DNA of 64,000 bases from CALBPI01 sp038521865 (GCA_038521865.1 JBCBKO010000001.1:682001-746000), one strand, 5' to 3'. Positions 45,689-54,190 are shown, counted from the stretch's first letter. Notes: generated by a model from the letters alone, not told the origin. Program-made: numbers and translations.

Positions 45689-47353
45689 TCAAATCTCGTT
45701 AGCTTTCGCGGCTTTTCCGATCAACTCGGCCGCGCGAAATGCCAGCGCCATTATAGTCATCGTCGGCTGACCACGACCCGAGGTCACAAAGCTGCTGCCG
45801 TCGCAAATAAACAGGTTCGAGATATCGTGCGAACGATGCGACGCATCGACGACAGACGTCTCGGGATCGTTCCCCATGCGGCAGGTACCCAACAAGTGTG
45901 CACTTCCCGTCGCCGGTTCAATCGGCAAACGCCAGAACTTCTCCGCCCCTGCGGCATCGTGCAACTCGTAGGCGCGATCCTGCAGGAACTTCGCCATCGC
46001 GAGATCGTCGTCATGATCGCGATAGGTCATGCGCAGCGCGGGTCGACCCCACCGATCCTTGGACTCGGGATCCAGCGTGATGTTGTTGCGATCGAGCGGC
46101 AACGAGGTCGTTGACGCCACGATCGACATCTGGCGAGTGAAGTTGTGCGCTATCTCATCTTTGAAGGCTTTACCCCAACGCGGGCCTTCTGGCGGCATAC
46201 CTGCAAACGCAAAGAATATCGGTGTCGCGGAAAACAGCGAGCGTGCATCCAGTCCGCCACCACCGTAAAAGCCGCGCTTCGGATCTGACTCGTAGAAGTC
46301 ATGGATGATGCGCGAAACCTGAACGCCCTTGTAGTCATTCAGAGGATGCTCGTAGACGCCGTTGACCGCCGCATGCGCATTGAACATCAGGTTGCGACCC
46401 ACGAAACCACTAGAGTTGGCCAGCCCGTCCGGATGGCGCTCGTTGGCCGACATGAACAACAAACGCGGCGTCTCCGCGCCATTGGCCGAAAGGATCACAG
46501 CCTTTGCCTTTTGCATGCGCTCGTTGCCGTCAGGATCGAAGTAACGCACGCCTGTTGCGCGCCCCGCCGAATTGGTCTCAACACGGAAGACCGCGCTCTC
46601 GGCACGAATTTCGCAGTTTCCGGAAGCCTCGGCCAACGGAATCATGGAGACCAACGTGGACGACTTGGCGCCGTGCTTGCAGCCATACCACATGCAATAT
46701 CCACAATGCATACAGGGCATACGACCGTTAAACGGCTTGGACAGGATCGCATGTGGCTCCACCTGGGCGGTCAGCCCGAGCTTTTTCGCCCCCTTTTCCA
46801 TGAGCACACCCGATCCTGAACAAGGAATCGGTGGCAACGGAAAGGGTTTCGAGCGAGGCGCATCGTTGGGTCCTGGCTCGCCGGAGATCCCAATTTCCCA
46901 ATCGACCTTGGCGTAGTAAGGCTCGAGCTCGTCGTAGGTGATGGGCCAGTCAGCGAAGTTGGTGCCGGAAATTTCGCCGAGTGCACTACGCTCGACGAAA
47001 TCGATTTCGCGGAAGCGCCAGAAATTACCCGTAAAGTGGACGGAGCTGCCGCCCACAGTTTGTGCGTAGTCAGCCGGCTGACGCGGTGAGACCGTCGCGA
47101 CCTCGCCTTCATCGGCGCGGAACGTTTGACCGTTGTTGCGACTGCCACCGCCCTGCAGCTCTCCGTAGAAAAGTACGCCGAGCTCGTCATCGGTGAATTC
47201 ATGGGACTTGCGATATGGACCTTGTTCGAAAACCACAACGCTGAAGCCAGCCGTTGAGAGCTCTTTCGCGAGAATGCCGCCTGCCGAACCGGATCCTACG
47301 ATCGCGAAATCGACTTCTTCGTTCAACTTGTAACGGGGTTGCTCCACACTCAT
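45689..47353 (-). CDS. GMC-family FAD-dependent oxidoreductase
   Basis: The 554-residue protein belongs to the glucose-methanol-choline family, closest in layout to membrane gluconate/2-keto sugar dehydrogenase flavoprotein subunits. The FAD motif VDFAIVGSGSAGGILAKELS lies near the N-terminus. A cysteine cluster CMHCGYCMWYGCK (about residue 225) could bind an Fe-S cluster, as reported for fungal and bacterial dehydrogenases of this group. The C-terminal SSFVTSGRGQPTMTIMALA is typical. ATG 47353 overlaps the stop of the upstream subunit as ATGA. The sugar or polyol substrate is unknown. Confidence 0.9.
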   Translation of the reverse strand: MSVEQPRYKLNEEVDFAIVGSGSAGGILAKELSTAGFSVVVFEQGPYRKSHEFTDDELGVLFYGELQGGGSRNNGQTFRADEGEVATVSPRQPADYAQTVGGSSVHFTGNFWRFREIDFVERSALGEISGTNFADWPITYDELEPYYAKVDWEIGISGEPGPNDAPRSKPFPLPPIPCSGSGVLMEKGAKKLGLTAQVEPHAILSKPFNGRMPCMHCGYCMWYGCKHGAKSSTLVSMIPLAEASGNCEIRAESAVFRVETNSAGRATGVRYFDPDGNERMQKAKAVILSANGAETPRLLFMSANERHPDGLANSSGFVGRNLMFNAHAAVNGVYEHPLNDYKGVQVSRIIHDFYESDPKRGFYGGGGLDARSLFSATPIFFAFAGMPPEGPRWGKAFKDEIAHNFTRQMSIVASTTSLPLDRNNITLDPESKDRWGRPALRMTYRDHDDDLAMAKFLQDRAYELHDAAGAEKFWRLPIEPATGSAHLLGTCRMGNDPETSVVDASHRSHDISNLFICDGSSFVTSGRGQPTMTIMALAFRAAELIGKAAKANEI

Positions 47354-47925
47354 GCTGAGTCCTCCCCATTGATCGCACGATCGTAGTAGCCGAACGGGTG
47401 TTGCCAGGCCGCTTGAAGGCCTTCGAAATTCAGGAGCTTCCAACCGACGTAATTTTTGTTCCCGCCGTAGGAGGGAATCGAGAACATGCCGAACATCGTC
47501 ATTGTCCAAACGAAGTTGAAGAACGGCAATTGTTCGATTCCGGCGAGCATCGCGTCCTGCGCATCCTCAGCAAGGTCAGCGAACCGCGTCTCGCCTTCAA
47601 TAGACTGGTTGAGCCCCGCGATGCCTTCAACAATCATCGCTTTCTGCCCCGCCATTTCACGCGACAACGCGGCATCCATGAAATAAATCACACCGGCCTC
47701 TTCGGCCCCAGGCGTGTCGTCCGACGGGAGAATCCTGCTTGCAACTGCCGCAAGATCGGCGGCGTCTTCAGTGCTCAGTGCCGCAAACGTGCCACGCTGT
47801 TGACTGGCATGTGCGGTTTCGACGATGGCTGTGAGGGCGGGCGCACTCAAGCCTAGTAGCTTTGCCAAAGTGACCGAGGAGCCGGCACCTAAAAACTGGC
47901 GACGCGAAATATCGCTTTCATTCAT
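47350..47925 (-). CDS. gluconate 2-dehydrogenase subunit 3 family protein
   Basis: This is the small partner of GMC dehydrogenases; in known complexes it aids export and stability of the flavoprotein. The 191-residue protein starts at ATG 47925 with a twin-arginine signal (SRRQFLGAGSSVTLAKLLG), so the pair probably reaches the periplasm folded through Tat. The family core ADLAAVASRILPSDDTPGAEEAGVI follows. The cytochrome c subunit that completes such dehydrogenases is not adjacent. Confidence 0.88.
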   Translation of the reverse strand: MNESDISRRQFLGAGSSVTLAKLLGLSAPALTAIVETAHASQQRGTFAALSTEDAADLAAVASRILPSDDTPGAEEAGVIYFMDAALSREMAGQKAMIVEGIAGLNQSIEGETRFADLAEDAQDAMLAGIEQLPFFNFVWTMTMFGMFSIPSYGGNKNYVGWKLLNFEGLQAAWQHPFGYYDRAINGEDSA

Positions 47926-48034
47926 ATTGTTTTTCCCCTGCGCCCCCGCGGCTGAAGCTATCACGTTTCGGCAGGATATTGTGTCCGTTTTGGCGCCCAT
48001 TTCGTCGTACATGTTCGAAATCGACTCGTCATCA

Positions 48035-48063
48035 TTGAAAACGCATCGATCCGGGCGCATATT
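48035..48063 (+). promoter_or_regulatory. promoter of ssrA
   Basis: TTGAAA (48035-48040) and CATATT (48058-48063) are separated by 17 bp and lie 10 nt upstream of the mature tmRNA 5' end at 48074. An alternative -10, TATTTA, begins at 48060. RNase P processing would trim any short leader. Confidence 0.65.
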
Positions 48064-48073
48064 TACGTTCTCC

Positions 48074-48434
48074 GGGGGCGACATGGCTTCGACGTGGGTC
48101 GCGAACCTCTGGGTGCATGTCGAGGAACAGATCACCTCGTAAATCCAGCTGTAACACTTATAGTTGCAAACGACGACAACTACGCAATCGCTGCCTAAAC
48201 ACCAGTAGATTGTCCTCTGCCCGCTTCGTGCCTGTGCGTGCGGTCCCAGGGGTTATTATCACAGGACCGCTTGAGGGTGTGTCTGACACTCGATAGTTAA
48301 ATTAAATTCTCAGACTGGTTATCGGTTCGCCCCTTTCGTCGGGTTGCCGGTAGCGAGAATAAAGACGAAATAAGCATGTAGAGCTCAGAGCAGAGGGCTT
48401 GCGGACGCCGGTTCGATTCCGGCCGCCTCCACCA
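48074..48434 (+). ncRNA. ssrA: transfer-messenger RNA (tmRNA)
   Basis: tmRNA rescues stalled ribosomes by tagging the nascent chain for proteolysis. The 5' end GGGGGCG pairs with CGCCTCC at the 3' end to form the acceptor stem, with encoded CCA. The T-arm GACGCCGGTTCGATTCCGGC and the conserved GCATGTAGAGC segment near the 3' end match proteobacterial tmRNA. The tag reading frame begins at GCA 48166. The 361-nt length is typical of a one-piece tmRNA. Confidence 0.97.
48166..48198 (+). other. tmRNA tag-peptide reading frame
   Basis: The resume codon GCA opens a frame encoding ANDDNYAIAA followed by TAA. E. coli has ANDENYALAA, so the tag differs by Glu to Asp and Leu to Ile. The C-terminal Ala-Ala needed by ClpXP is retained. 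Confidence 0.93.
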
Positions 48435-48444
48435 CACCCTTACC

Positions 48445-48472
48445 CTGCCGGTCGGTCGTTTTCGACCGGCAG
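48445..48472 (+). terminator. hairpin after ssrA
   Basis: A perfect 10-bp stem CTGCCGGTCG/CGACCGGCAG with an 8-nt loop lies 10 nt after the tmRNA 3' end. There is no T-tract, so it may be a pause/processing structure or a Rho-aided terminator; read-through into the next gene is possible. Confidence 0.6.
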
Positions 48473-48507
48473 CGGTTCAATCCAACGACCGGGTCTTTGG
48501 CATCATC

Positions 48508-49779
48508 ATGAAAGCAAGACTTATTGTTTTGGGTTTGCTACTGATCGCCGCTACCGCCGTCGCTGTGGGTGCGTTGCTTAGATCCCCTGGGCCGCCTGCG
48601 AAAACTCGCACGACAACACCACCCGTCGCGCTCACCAAATCGAAAACAACTCAGCCAACCGGAACCGACGCAGCGCGAGAGACGCGCTCCGCCACAACGC
48701 TGAGGGAACAAATTTCACGCCCGTCCTTCGTCAACGCCTGCGCATCACTGGTAAAGGACATCGATGACCTCAGGGTCGAACTCTCCGCCGTCGATGAAGC
48801 GGACGAAGCAGGTCCAGAGGAAGCACTTCAAGACGCGTTGGTTGAGGCGGTCTTTGGCTCATTCGATCCTGACCCATTGAAACTTACGAAACTAAGCGCA
48901 TCGGATGATCCGGAGCATCTACTCCTTGCGGCAGTGCAGGTCAGAAAACAAGACGACCCCAAAGCACAGAAACAGGCCGACCAGGATCTCGCCGAACTCT
49001 CAAAACGCATCGCCGATCTCGGTGGCTCCAATCCTACGTTCGCGTTCACCGCGTTCCAGCTCTGTTCGCGAGTGACTGAGGCAGAACGTCGATGTGATCT
49101 TCCGCGATTGCGGGACCTTGTGCTTGATGTTGATGGGGACAACAGTCAGGTCTGGGCGCAAATCGCATTAAACCTGCACACAGCAGGAAAAACAGATGAT
49201 GCACTGAAGGCCCTACGTCGAGCTGCAACCGCACCTAGCACCAACGACCACTACGTCGAACAGTACGAAATGCTCGTGCGCGCATTTACAGCCTTGAACG
49301 ATCCGCCGCTAAATGAGCGGATAATCGAGGCTGTTAGGCTAGCGTTGATCGCTCGGTCGGATGGTGCAGCAATAAGGAGGCTTTGCGCACAGCAGGTTGT
49401 GGATGACCCGCGATGGGCAGATCCGTGCCTCGGATACGGGCAACACTTGCAGACCCGATCGGTTACACAATTTGGCAAGATGATTGGGCATTTTTTGGAA
49501 ACATCTGTACATGACGCACTTGGAAAGTCGGAAACTACGGAGGTCCTTCGAAAGGCATGGTATGCAGAACAGAGTAAAGCGGTCGATAACGTTAATCGCG
49601 AGTACCTCGCGCTCGTGCGTTACGACCCTGGTTTGTTCGCACTACTACTCGATCAAATGGCCGTTCACGGGGAAGCGGCGGCGCATAGTCGACTGTCTGA
49701 GGCGCTCGCGGCGTTCGCTCAACACAATCCCGAATTGAACTGCATTCCCGATGTTGTAGCGTTCTACGAGGACCTGTAG
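48508..49779 (+). CDS. membrane-anchored or exported protein with six cysteines, paralogue of the next gene
   Basis: I do not recognise a named family. The 423-residue protein has one N-terminal hydrophobic segment (about 4-24), a Thr/Pro-rich linker (about 25-68) and an all-helical body with TPR-like character around 205-245 (DGDNSQVWAQIALNLHTAGK). Its six cysteines (78, 186, 196, 293, 307, 412) appear in the same order as those of the downstream gene, which suggests three disulfides outside the cytoplasm. Start ATG 48508 has no clear ribosome-binding site. It lies 73 nt after ssrA and 9 nt before its paralogue. Confidence 0.75.
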   Translation: MKARLIVLGLLLIAATAVAVGALLRSPGPPAKTRTTTPPVALTKSKTTQPTGTDAARETRSATTLREQISRPSFVNACASLVKDIDDLRVELSAVDEADEAGPEEALQDALVEAVFGSFDPDPLKLTKLSASDDPEHLLLAAVQVRKQDDPKAQKQADQDLAELSKRIADLGGSNPTFAFTAFQLCSRVTEAERRCDLPRLRDLVLDVDGDNSQVWAQIALNLHTAGKTDDALKALRRAATAPSTNDHYVEQYEMLVRAFTALNDPPLNERIIEAVRLALIARSDGAAIRRLCAQQVVDDPRWADPCLGYGQHLQTRSVTQFGKMIGHFLETSVHDALGKSETTEVLRKAWYAEQSKAVDNVNREYLALVRYDPGLFALLLDQMAVHGEAAAHSRLSEALAAFAQHNPELNCIPDVVAFYEDL

Positions 49780-49788
49780 GGCGATGAC

Positions 49789-51036
49789 ATGACTAAAATG
49801 AAACTTGCCATATCTGCTATCGCCATGGTGCTTATTGCGGCCGGTGTAAGTGTGTGGCTCTTTAGGCCTCAAACCACGTCGTCGCTCGAGGTCGCTCAAG
49901 CCTCTACCAACGCCGAAAACAATCTCGGGGACGCTGTCAATCCGTCGGACAGCATAGACTCGGAAAATAGATACACGATCAACGCCGAGACTGAATCGCG
50001 GCTCGAGTCTCTCGAACTACTTTGGGAAGGGTTCACGTACGATCAGGCGGCCGCACTGGTCGGCGCCACCTACGAAGCCTGTAAATACATCACGGGCGAA
50101 AAGCAGTACTCACCGCTGGACGTCGAAGCGCTAGATGAGTTGTCAGAATCTGCTGACGAAACGCTCGCCAGCTCGGTAGACCCACGGTCACAACTCACAC
50201 GCTTGGCATTACTGAAACGCGATCGCTACCGATTTTTCGATGTGATCCGGGAGCTACAATCTGCCAAGCAACCCGATGTGCTGACACTCCAGCACATGCT
50301 GCTTGCCTGCGATAACCCTTTCAACAATGAGCTCTGTAGCGAACGACTCACCTGGGTTAGCCAACTGACGGCGCTCGATGGCGACAACAGTGAGGCCTGG
50401 GCGCTCGCTGCCGGGATTTACGCGAGTGCCGGCCGACAGGAGCAGGCGCTTTCTGCCATGCAACAGGCTGGAAGCGCTCCCAATACACGAGAGATCTTCC
50501 CGCAAACGGTGCGAGCTGTTTACTACGGACTCGATGCCGCAACGAGTTTTGATGATCGCACACGCGTCGATGCTGCGTTCCGAACCGCTGGTACGCTGAA
50601 TCCATCACGCCACTTCCGTGAGTGCAGCCGTAGACGCACAGAACGTGACTTAGCATGGGTCGCCGCCTGTAACCAATACTTCGAAGTGCTACTCGAGAGA
50701 CCGATCAATCGCATCACAGAGAACATCGCCCGAGAGTTCCTGAATCTGCCTCGCCAAAACAACGAAACTCGCCCGACCTTCGATATCGAAAACCCAGTGG
50801 TGGCGAAGCTCATAGAGAGTGAATGGTCGAACCGAACGCAAGGACAATTCACGCCGCACGTATTGGTCGACTTTGCGATCCCTTCAAACGAAACGCTGCT
50901 CAATGCATATCTGGATTACTGGATGGAACACGGCGAGACGCGCGCGTATTCATGGATCGTGAGCGGCATCGTCGCGGTGCTGACACAGGACCCTGCGCTG
51001 GCGCAGCAATGCACGGAAGACTCGTCCAACTTATGA
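49789..51036 (+). CDS. membrane-anchored or exported protein with six cysteines, second paralogue
   Basis: This 415-residue protein matches the upstream gene in layout: N-terminal hydrophobic segment (about 5-25), a polar linker and a helical body. The block DGDNSEAWALAAGIYASAGR (197-216) aligns with DGDNSQVWAQIALNLHTAGK of the paralogue. Cysteines at 98, 174, 183, 279, 294 and 408 correspond in order and roughly in spacing. Overall identity is low, so the duplication is old or fast-diverging. Its stop overlaps that of the J-like gene on the other strand by 6 bp. Function is unknown. Confidence 0.75.
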   Translation: MTKMKLAISAIAMVLIAAGVSVWLFRPQTTSSLEVAQASTNAENNLGDAVNPSDSIDSENRYTINAETESRLESLELLWEGFTYDQAAALVGATYEACKYITGEKQYSPLDVEALDELSESADETLASSVDPRSQLTRLALLKRDRYRFFDVIRELQSAKQPDVLTLQHMLLACDNPFNNELCSERLTWVSQLTALDGDNSEAWALAAGIYASAGRQEQALSAMQQAGSAPNTREIFPQTVRAVYYGLDAATSFDDRTRVDAAFRTAGTLNPSRHFRECSRRRTERDLAWVAACNQYFEVLLERPINRITENIAREFLNLPRQNNETRPTFDIENPVVAKLIESEWSNRTQGQFTPHVLVDFAIPSNETLLNAYLDYWMEHGETRAYSWIVSGIVAVLTQDPALAQQCTEDSSNL

Positions 51037-51855
51037 GCACTGGGACACGAGAAGCCCGAACACATAAAAACCGCCCACAGCTTTCAACGCCAGATCTTCC
51101 CAATTCGTCTTGATCTCTCTGCTTGGCCGATTGGGATCATCAAAATTGGGCTCGCTGAGACGTTCAACAAAATGGCCACCCAACGGTTTAACTGCTGTCG
51201 TTGGTCGGGGTGATTCGCTCATACGTGCTACCAGCCCATTAATGTCGCCATCCGGCCAATCGTACTCGTAGTGATGGTAGGTCCACAGAAAAACCATGTT
51301 CAATCGCGCCATTAATTCGGTGTGCAGTGGCGAACCGGCCTTACCTTGCCGCTGCGCGGTCGCTTCAACCTCCACAACAAAATCCAAAACTCGCTGCCCC
51401 AATGCGAGGCGGAAGCTGTCGTCAACATTGCCCGGATGCGAAAGAATGAATTCCCACGCCGGGATCAAACCAAGACTCATCGGCACGGAACGCATTTCTT
51501 CCAAGCGCTCCATCAACGCCTCAATCGTTGCCCGTTGAGTCGACGTCAACTCCGTAATCGGCGCCACGAGACTCGAGGGCTCTGAGAGCTCGGCATGCGG
51601 CACTTCGTGAGACTCTTCGGCTTCGTTGACAGCCATTTCCGGAAGCGACATGTGGACTTCGCCGCTTTCCAACTCGTCGTCTTCGCGCATCCAACGCGCG
51701 TGCTGACGAGCAGCCTTGTACGCAGCGTGCAACTGTTCGAAGCCCGCTGGATCGTCCTCAGGTCGCGTCTTTTTAAGCAGACCGCTATAAGCGCGCTTGA
51801 TAGTGCGCTCATCGCTATCCGACGAAATGCCCAGCACCTCCCAGCAATCCTTCAT
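51031..51855 (-). CDS. degenerate J-domain protein, probable partner of the HscC-type Hsp70
   Basis: The 274-residue protein opens with a J-like domain (MKDCWEVLGISSDSDERTIK, then RAYSGLLKKTRPEDDPAGFEQLHAAY), but the HPD tripeptide needed to stimulate Hsp70 is replaced by RPE. Similar HPD-less J-like proteins accompany HscC in E. coli (DjlB and DjlC), to which I compare it by context. An acidic linker and a helical C-terminal region ending in a short hydrophobic segment (VGGFYVFGLLVS) follow. ATG 51855 overlaps the Hsp70 stop as ATGA, so the two are translationally coupled. Confidence 0.82.
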   Translation of the reverse strand: MKDCWEVLGISSDSDERTIKRAYSGLLKKTRPEDDPAGFEQLHAAYKAARQHARWMREDDELESGEVHMSLPEMAVNEAEESHEVPHAELSEPSSLVAPITELTSTQRATIEALMERLEEMRSVPMSLGLIPAWEFILSHPGNVDDSFRLALGQRVLDFVVEVEATAQRQGKAGSPLHTELMARLNMVFLWTYHHYEYDWPDGDINGLVARMSESPRPTTAVKPLGGHFVERLSEPNFDDPNRPSREIKTNWEDLALKAVGGFYVFGLLVSQCS

Positions 51856-53561
51856 GACCAAATATCCACATCCAGACTGTCCAGCAACTCGGAAAACGCC
51901 TTGGACTCTCGCTCAATTTGTTTGGGATCTTGCCGTTCCAGAATCGCTTGAAAGCGCGACATCGCCTGTCCAAGGTATTCCCGACGAGCACCAAGCAGAG
52001 ACCCGTATATTCGATCTGCACGCGCTGTCAAGGCGCGGATCTCAGCACGCTCCCAAGGCAGCACTTTAAGACCAGCAAGTCGTTTTGCTGATTTGTCCTT
52101 TTCAAGTTGTGACAGGCTTCCAGCGCGATTCTCGATCGTTTTTGATCGCTGAACGCCTGTAGTATCCGCCTTAACGTCGACCTCCAGTAGACCATTGACG
52201 TCATAACTGAAGCGTACGGATACCGACTCTTGACCCGCCGGCGCTTTGGGAACCGGCACCGTGAGGCTTCCGAGAAACAGGTTCTTGCTGACCCAGCGAC
52301 TTTCACCCTGATAGACGCCCAAATCGATTTTGTCCTGATTATCCTCGACGGTCCAAAACTGCTCGAGGCGACTGGCTGGCACTGTGCAGTTGCGCTCCAA
52401 TATCGGGCTGAACATCAGCTCTCGGACTCGTGGCCAATCGGGTGACTGCACACCGACCCCAAGGCTGAACGGACACACGTCGGTCAGCACGACGTCTTCC
52501 AAGGCTTCGTCACGTGCTGCCAGACCCGCCTGCAACACGGCACCGCGAGCCACCGTCAAATCCGGATCGGTGTCTGCCCTCGGGATTTTCCGGAACAACG
52601 ATGTCACCAAGGAACGGAAAACGGCGAGTCGCGTTGATCCTCCGACCAAAATCACCTCGTCAATGTCGCTCGGTGCGGTTGCCGCATCGCTAAGTGCACG
52701 CTCAATGGGCGCTCTCAATCGAACCAGCAACGGCGCTGCCGCTGCCTTAATGAATTCATCGTCAAGCGTAGTTCGGTATTCTGTGTCTCCGCGCCGAAGC
52801 TCAATTTCTGGCGACCTGTCTCGCCGCATCTTGCGCTTTGCAGTTTCCACTCTGGCGTACAAAACCTGCTGTTCTGTTGGGGCCAGATCCGCCGGATCAA
52901 TATCGTGCGCTTCCAGAAAGTGCTTCAGTATCGCCGCATTGAAGTCTTCGCCGCCGAGTGCACTGTCGCCTGCCGAGGCGTGCACTTCCAGCACACCGTC
53001 GAAAAATTCAAGAATACTCACGTCGAACGTGCCACCACCAAGGTCGAGCACGATGAAGCGTTGCTCTGCCCCAACCGCGAGCCCATGTGCAATCGCTGCC
53101 GCCGTCGGTTCATTAATGAGTCGGTTGACGCTCAGTCCCGCAATCTGCCCCGCGTCGCGGGTCGCCTGACGCTGCGCCTCGTTGAAGTAGGCAGGCACGC
53201 TGACGACGGCATGCTTGATCTCCTGTCCCAGTGCGCGTTCGGCATCCTCTTTCAGACTGCGCAACACCATGGCGGAGAGTTCTACCGAAGTGAATCGACG
53301 GCGCTTCCCAAGATCTATCTCATGCTCGGTGCCCATTGCACGTTTAAAGAAGGCAACTGTGCTTTCCGGGTGCGAAACCAGTCGCTCCTTCGCGGGTTTG
53401 CCGACCAGCAAGGTGCCATCCCCATCAACACCGACCACCGAAGGCGTCAAGGTATCGCCGTAGGCGTTTTCGATGAGCCTTGCATGGCCGTCTTCCCACA
53501 CCCCGCAAGCACTGTAGGTGGTACCCAGATCAATACCGAGAACTCGCTCTGACATTGCCAT
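51852..53561 (-). CDS. hscC: Hsp70-family chaperone, HscC-like
   Basis: The 569-residue protein is an Hsp70 shorter than DnaK, as HscC is. The ATPase domain is intact: LGIDLGTTYSACGVWEDG, INEPTAAAIAHGL, FIVLDLGGGTFDVSILEF and VILVGGSTRLAVF. The substrate domain starts at VCPFSLGVGVQ, and the helical lid is short, without the acidic DnaK tail. Start ATG 53561 is preferred; ATG 53555 is possible. HscC has a restricted role in E. coli, not general folding, so DnaK-like function should not be assumed. It lies downstream of hsp20 beyond a terminator, with no clear promoter of its own. Confidence 0.88.
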   Translation of the reverse strand: MAMSERVLGIDLGTTYSACGVWEDGHARLIENAYGDTLTPSVVGVDGDGTLLVGKPAKERLVSHPESTVAFFKRAMGTEHEIDLGKRRRFTSVELSAMVLRSLKEDAERALGQEIKHAVVSVPAYFNEAQRQATRDAGQIAGLSVNRLINEPTAAAIAHGLAVGAEQRFIVLDLGGGTFDVSILEFFDGVLEVHASAGDSALGGEDFNAAILKHFLEAHDIDPADLAPTEQQVLYARVETAKRKMRRDRSPEIELRRGDTEYRTTLDDEFIKAAAAPLLVRLRAPIERALSDAATAPSDIDEVILVGGSTRLAVFRSLVTSLFRKIPRADTDPDLTVARGAVLQAGLAARDEALEDVVLTDVCPFSLGVGVQSPDWPRVRELMFSPILERNCTVPASRLEQFWTVEDNQDKIDLGVYQGESRWVSKNLFLGSLTVPVPKAPAGQESVSVRFSYDVNGLLEVDVKADTTGVQRSKTIENRAGSLSQLEKDKSAKRLAGLKVLPWERAEIRALTARADRIYGSLLGARREYLGQAMSRFQAILERQDPKQIERESKAFSELLDSLDVDIWS

Positions 53562-53599
53562 CTTCACTGCCTAGCTTGTGCAGCGCGCAGTGTAACGAG

Positions 53600-53629
53600 A
53601 AAAGCCCCGATAGTCGGAACTATCGAGGC
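53600..53629 (-). terminator. intrinsic terminator after hsp20
   Basis: On the minus strand an 11-bp stem GCCTCGATAGT/ACTATCGGGGC with loop TCCG is followed by TTTT. It lies 28 nt after the hsp20 stop and 39 nt before the hscC start. Read-through would link the two chaperone genes. Confidence 0.85.
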
Positions 53630-53657
53630 TCACTTTCTCGGTGACGAGAGGTTTCGA

Positions 53658-54113
53658 TTAAGCGGCTTTTTCGCCTTCAATCGCAGCCGGTGTCACACCG
53701 TTGATCGCAATCGTGCGAGGCTTCATCGCTTCAGGCAGCTCTTTGCGCAAGCTAATCGTCAGCAGCCCGTTGTTCAGACCGGCCTCTACGACTTCGACAT
53801 AATCCGCCAGCGTGAACTTGCGCTCGAACGTACGATTCGCGATGCCACGATGCAGGAACTTACGTTCCACTTCGTCGCCTTTGCGGCCGCGCACAGTCAG
53901 GACACCTTTCTCGACACTGATCTCGAGATCGGACTCAGCAAAGCCTGCTACTGCGATCTCGATGGCATAGCGCTCATCGCCAGTCACTTCGATGTTGTAT
54001 GGGGGGTATCCAGCCGACACCGAATCTGTGCGGAGCGTGCTGTCGAGCAGGCTTGCAAGGCGGTCGTAACCGACAGTGTGGCGATACAGGGGGGTCAAAT
54101 CGATTGTTTTCAT
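53658..54113 (-). CDS. small heat-shock protein Hsp20 (IbpA/IbpB type)
   Basis: Small heat-shock proteins bind unfolding proteins and hold them for DnaK and ClpB. The 151-residue protein has the alpha-crystallin domain (about 35-125): YPPYNIEVTGDERYAIEIAVAGFAE through GLLTISLRKELPE, with the C-terminal IxI-like TIAI needed for oligomers. Start ATG 54113 follows GGAG; the frame extends upstream into the leader and is not used there. Regulation looks two-layered: a sigma-32 promoter at 54191-54219 and a hairpin masking the ribosome-binding site. Confidence 0.95.
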   Translation of the reverse strand: MKTIDLTPLYRHTVGYDRLASLLDSTLRTDSVSAGYPPYNIEVTGDERYAIEIAVAGFAESDLEISVEKGVLTVRGRKGDEVERKFLHRGIANRTFERKFTLADYVEVVEAGLNNGLLTISLRKELPEAMKPRTIAINGVTPAAIEGEKAA

Positions 54114-54116
54114 TTC

Positions 54117-54137
54117 ATATTCTCCATTGAGCAATAT
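54117..54137 (-). promoter_or_regulatory. candidate RNA thermometer masking the hsp20 ribosome-binding site
   Basis: In the mRNA, AUAUU-G-CUC pairs with GAG-AAUAU across a 4-nt loop, giving 8 bp (5 A-U and 3 near the loop) with one bulged G. The GAG of the Shine-Dalgarno GGAG is paired, and the hairpin ends three bases before AUG. The weak, AU-rich stem would melt on modest warming, in the manner of ROSE or Hsp17-type thermometers. Confidence 0.6.
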
Positions 54138-54190
54138 TGTCTTTTGACTAGCCCGAGGCCTCTCGTCAGAGACGACCCCAGACAAAATTG

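Noticed and set aside
48390..51036. Genomic island integrated at the ssrA 3' end
   Set aside because: No repeat of the tmRNA 3' end and no integrase gene were found downstream.
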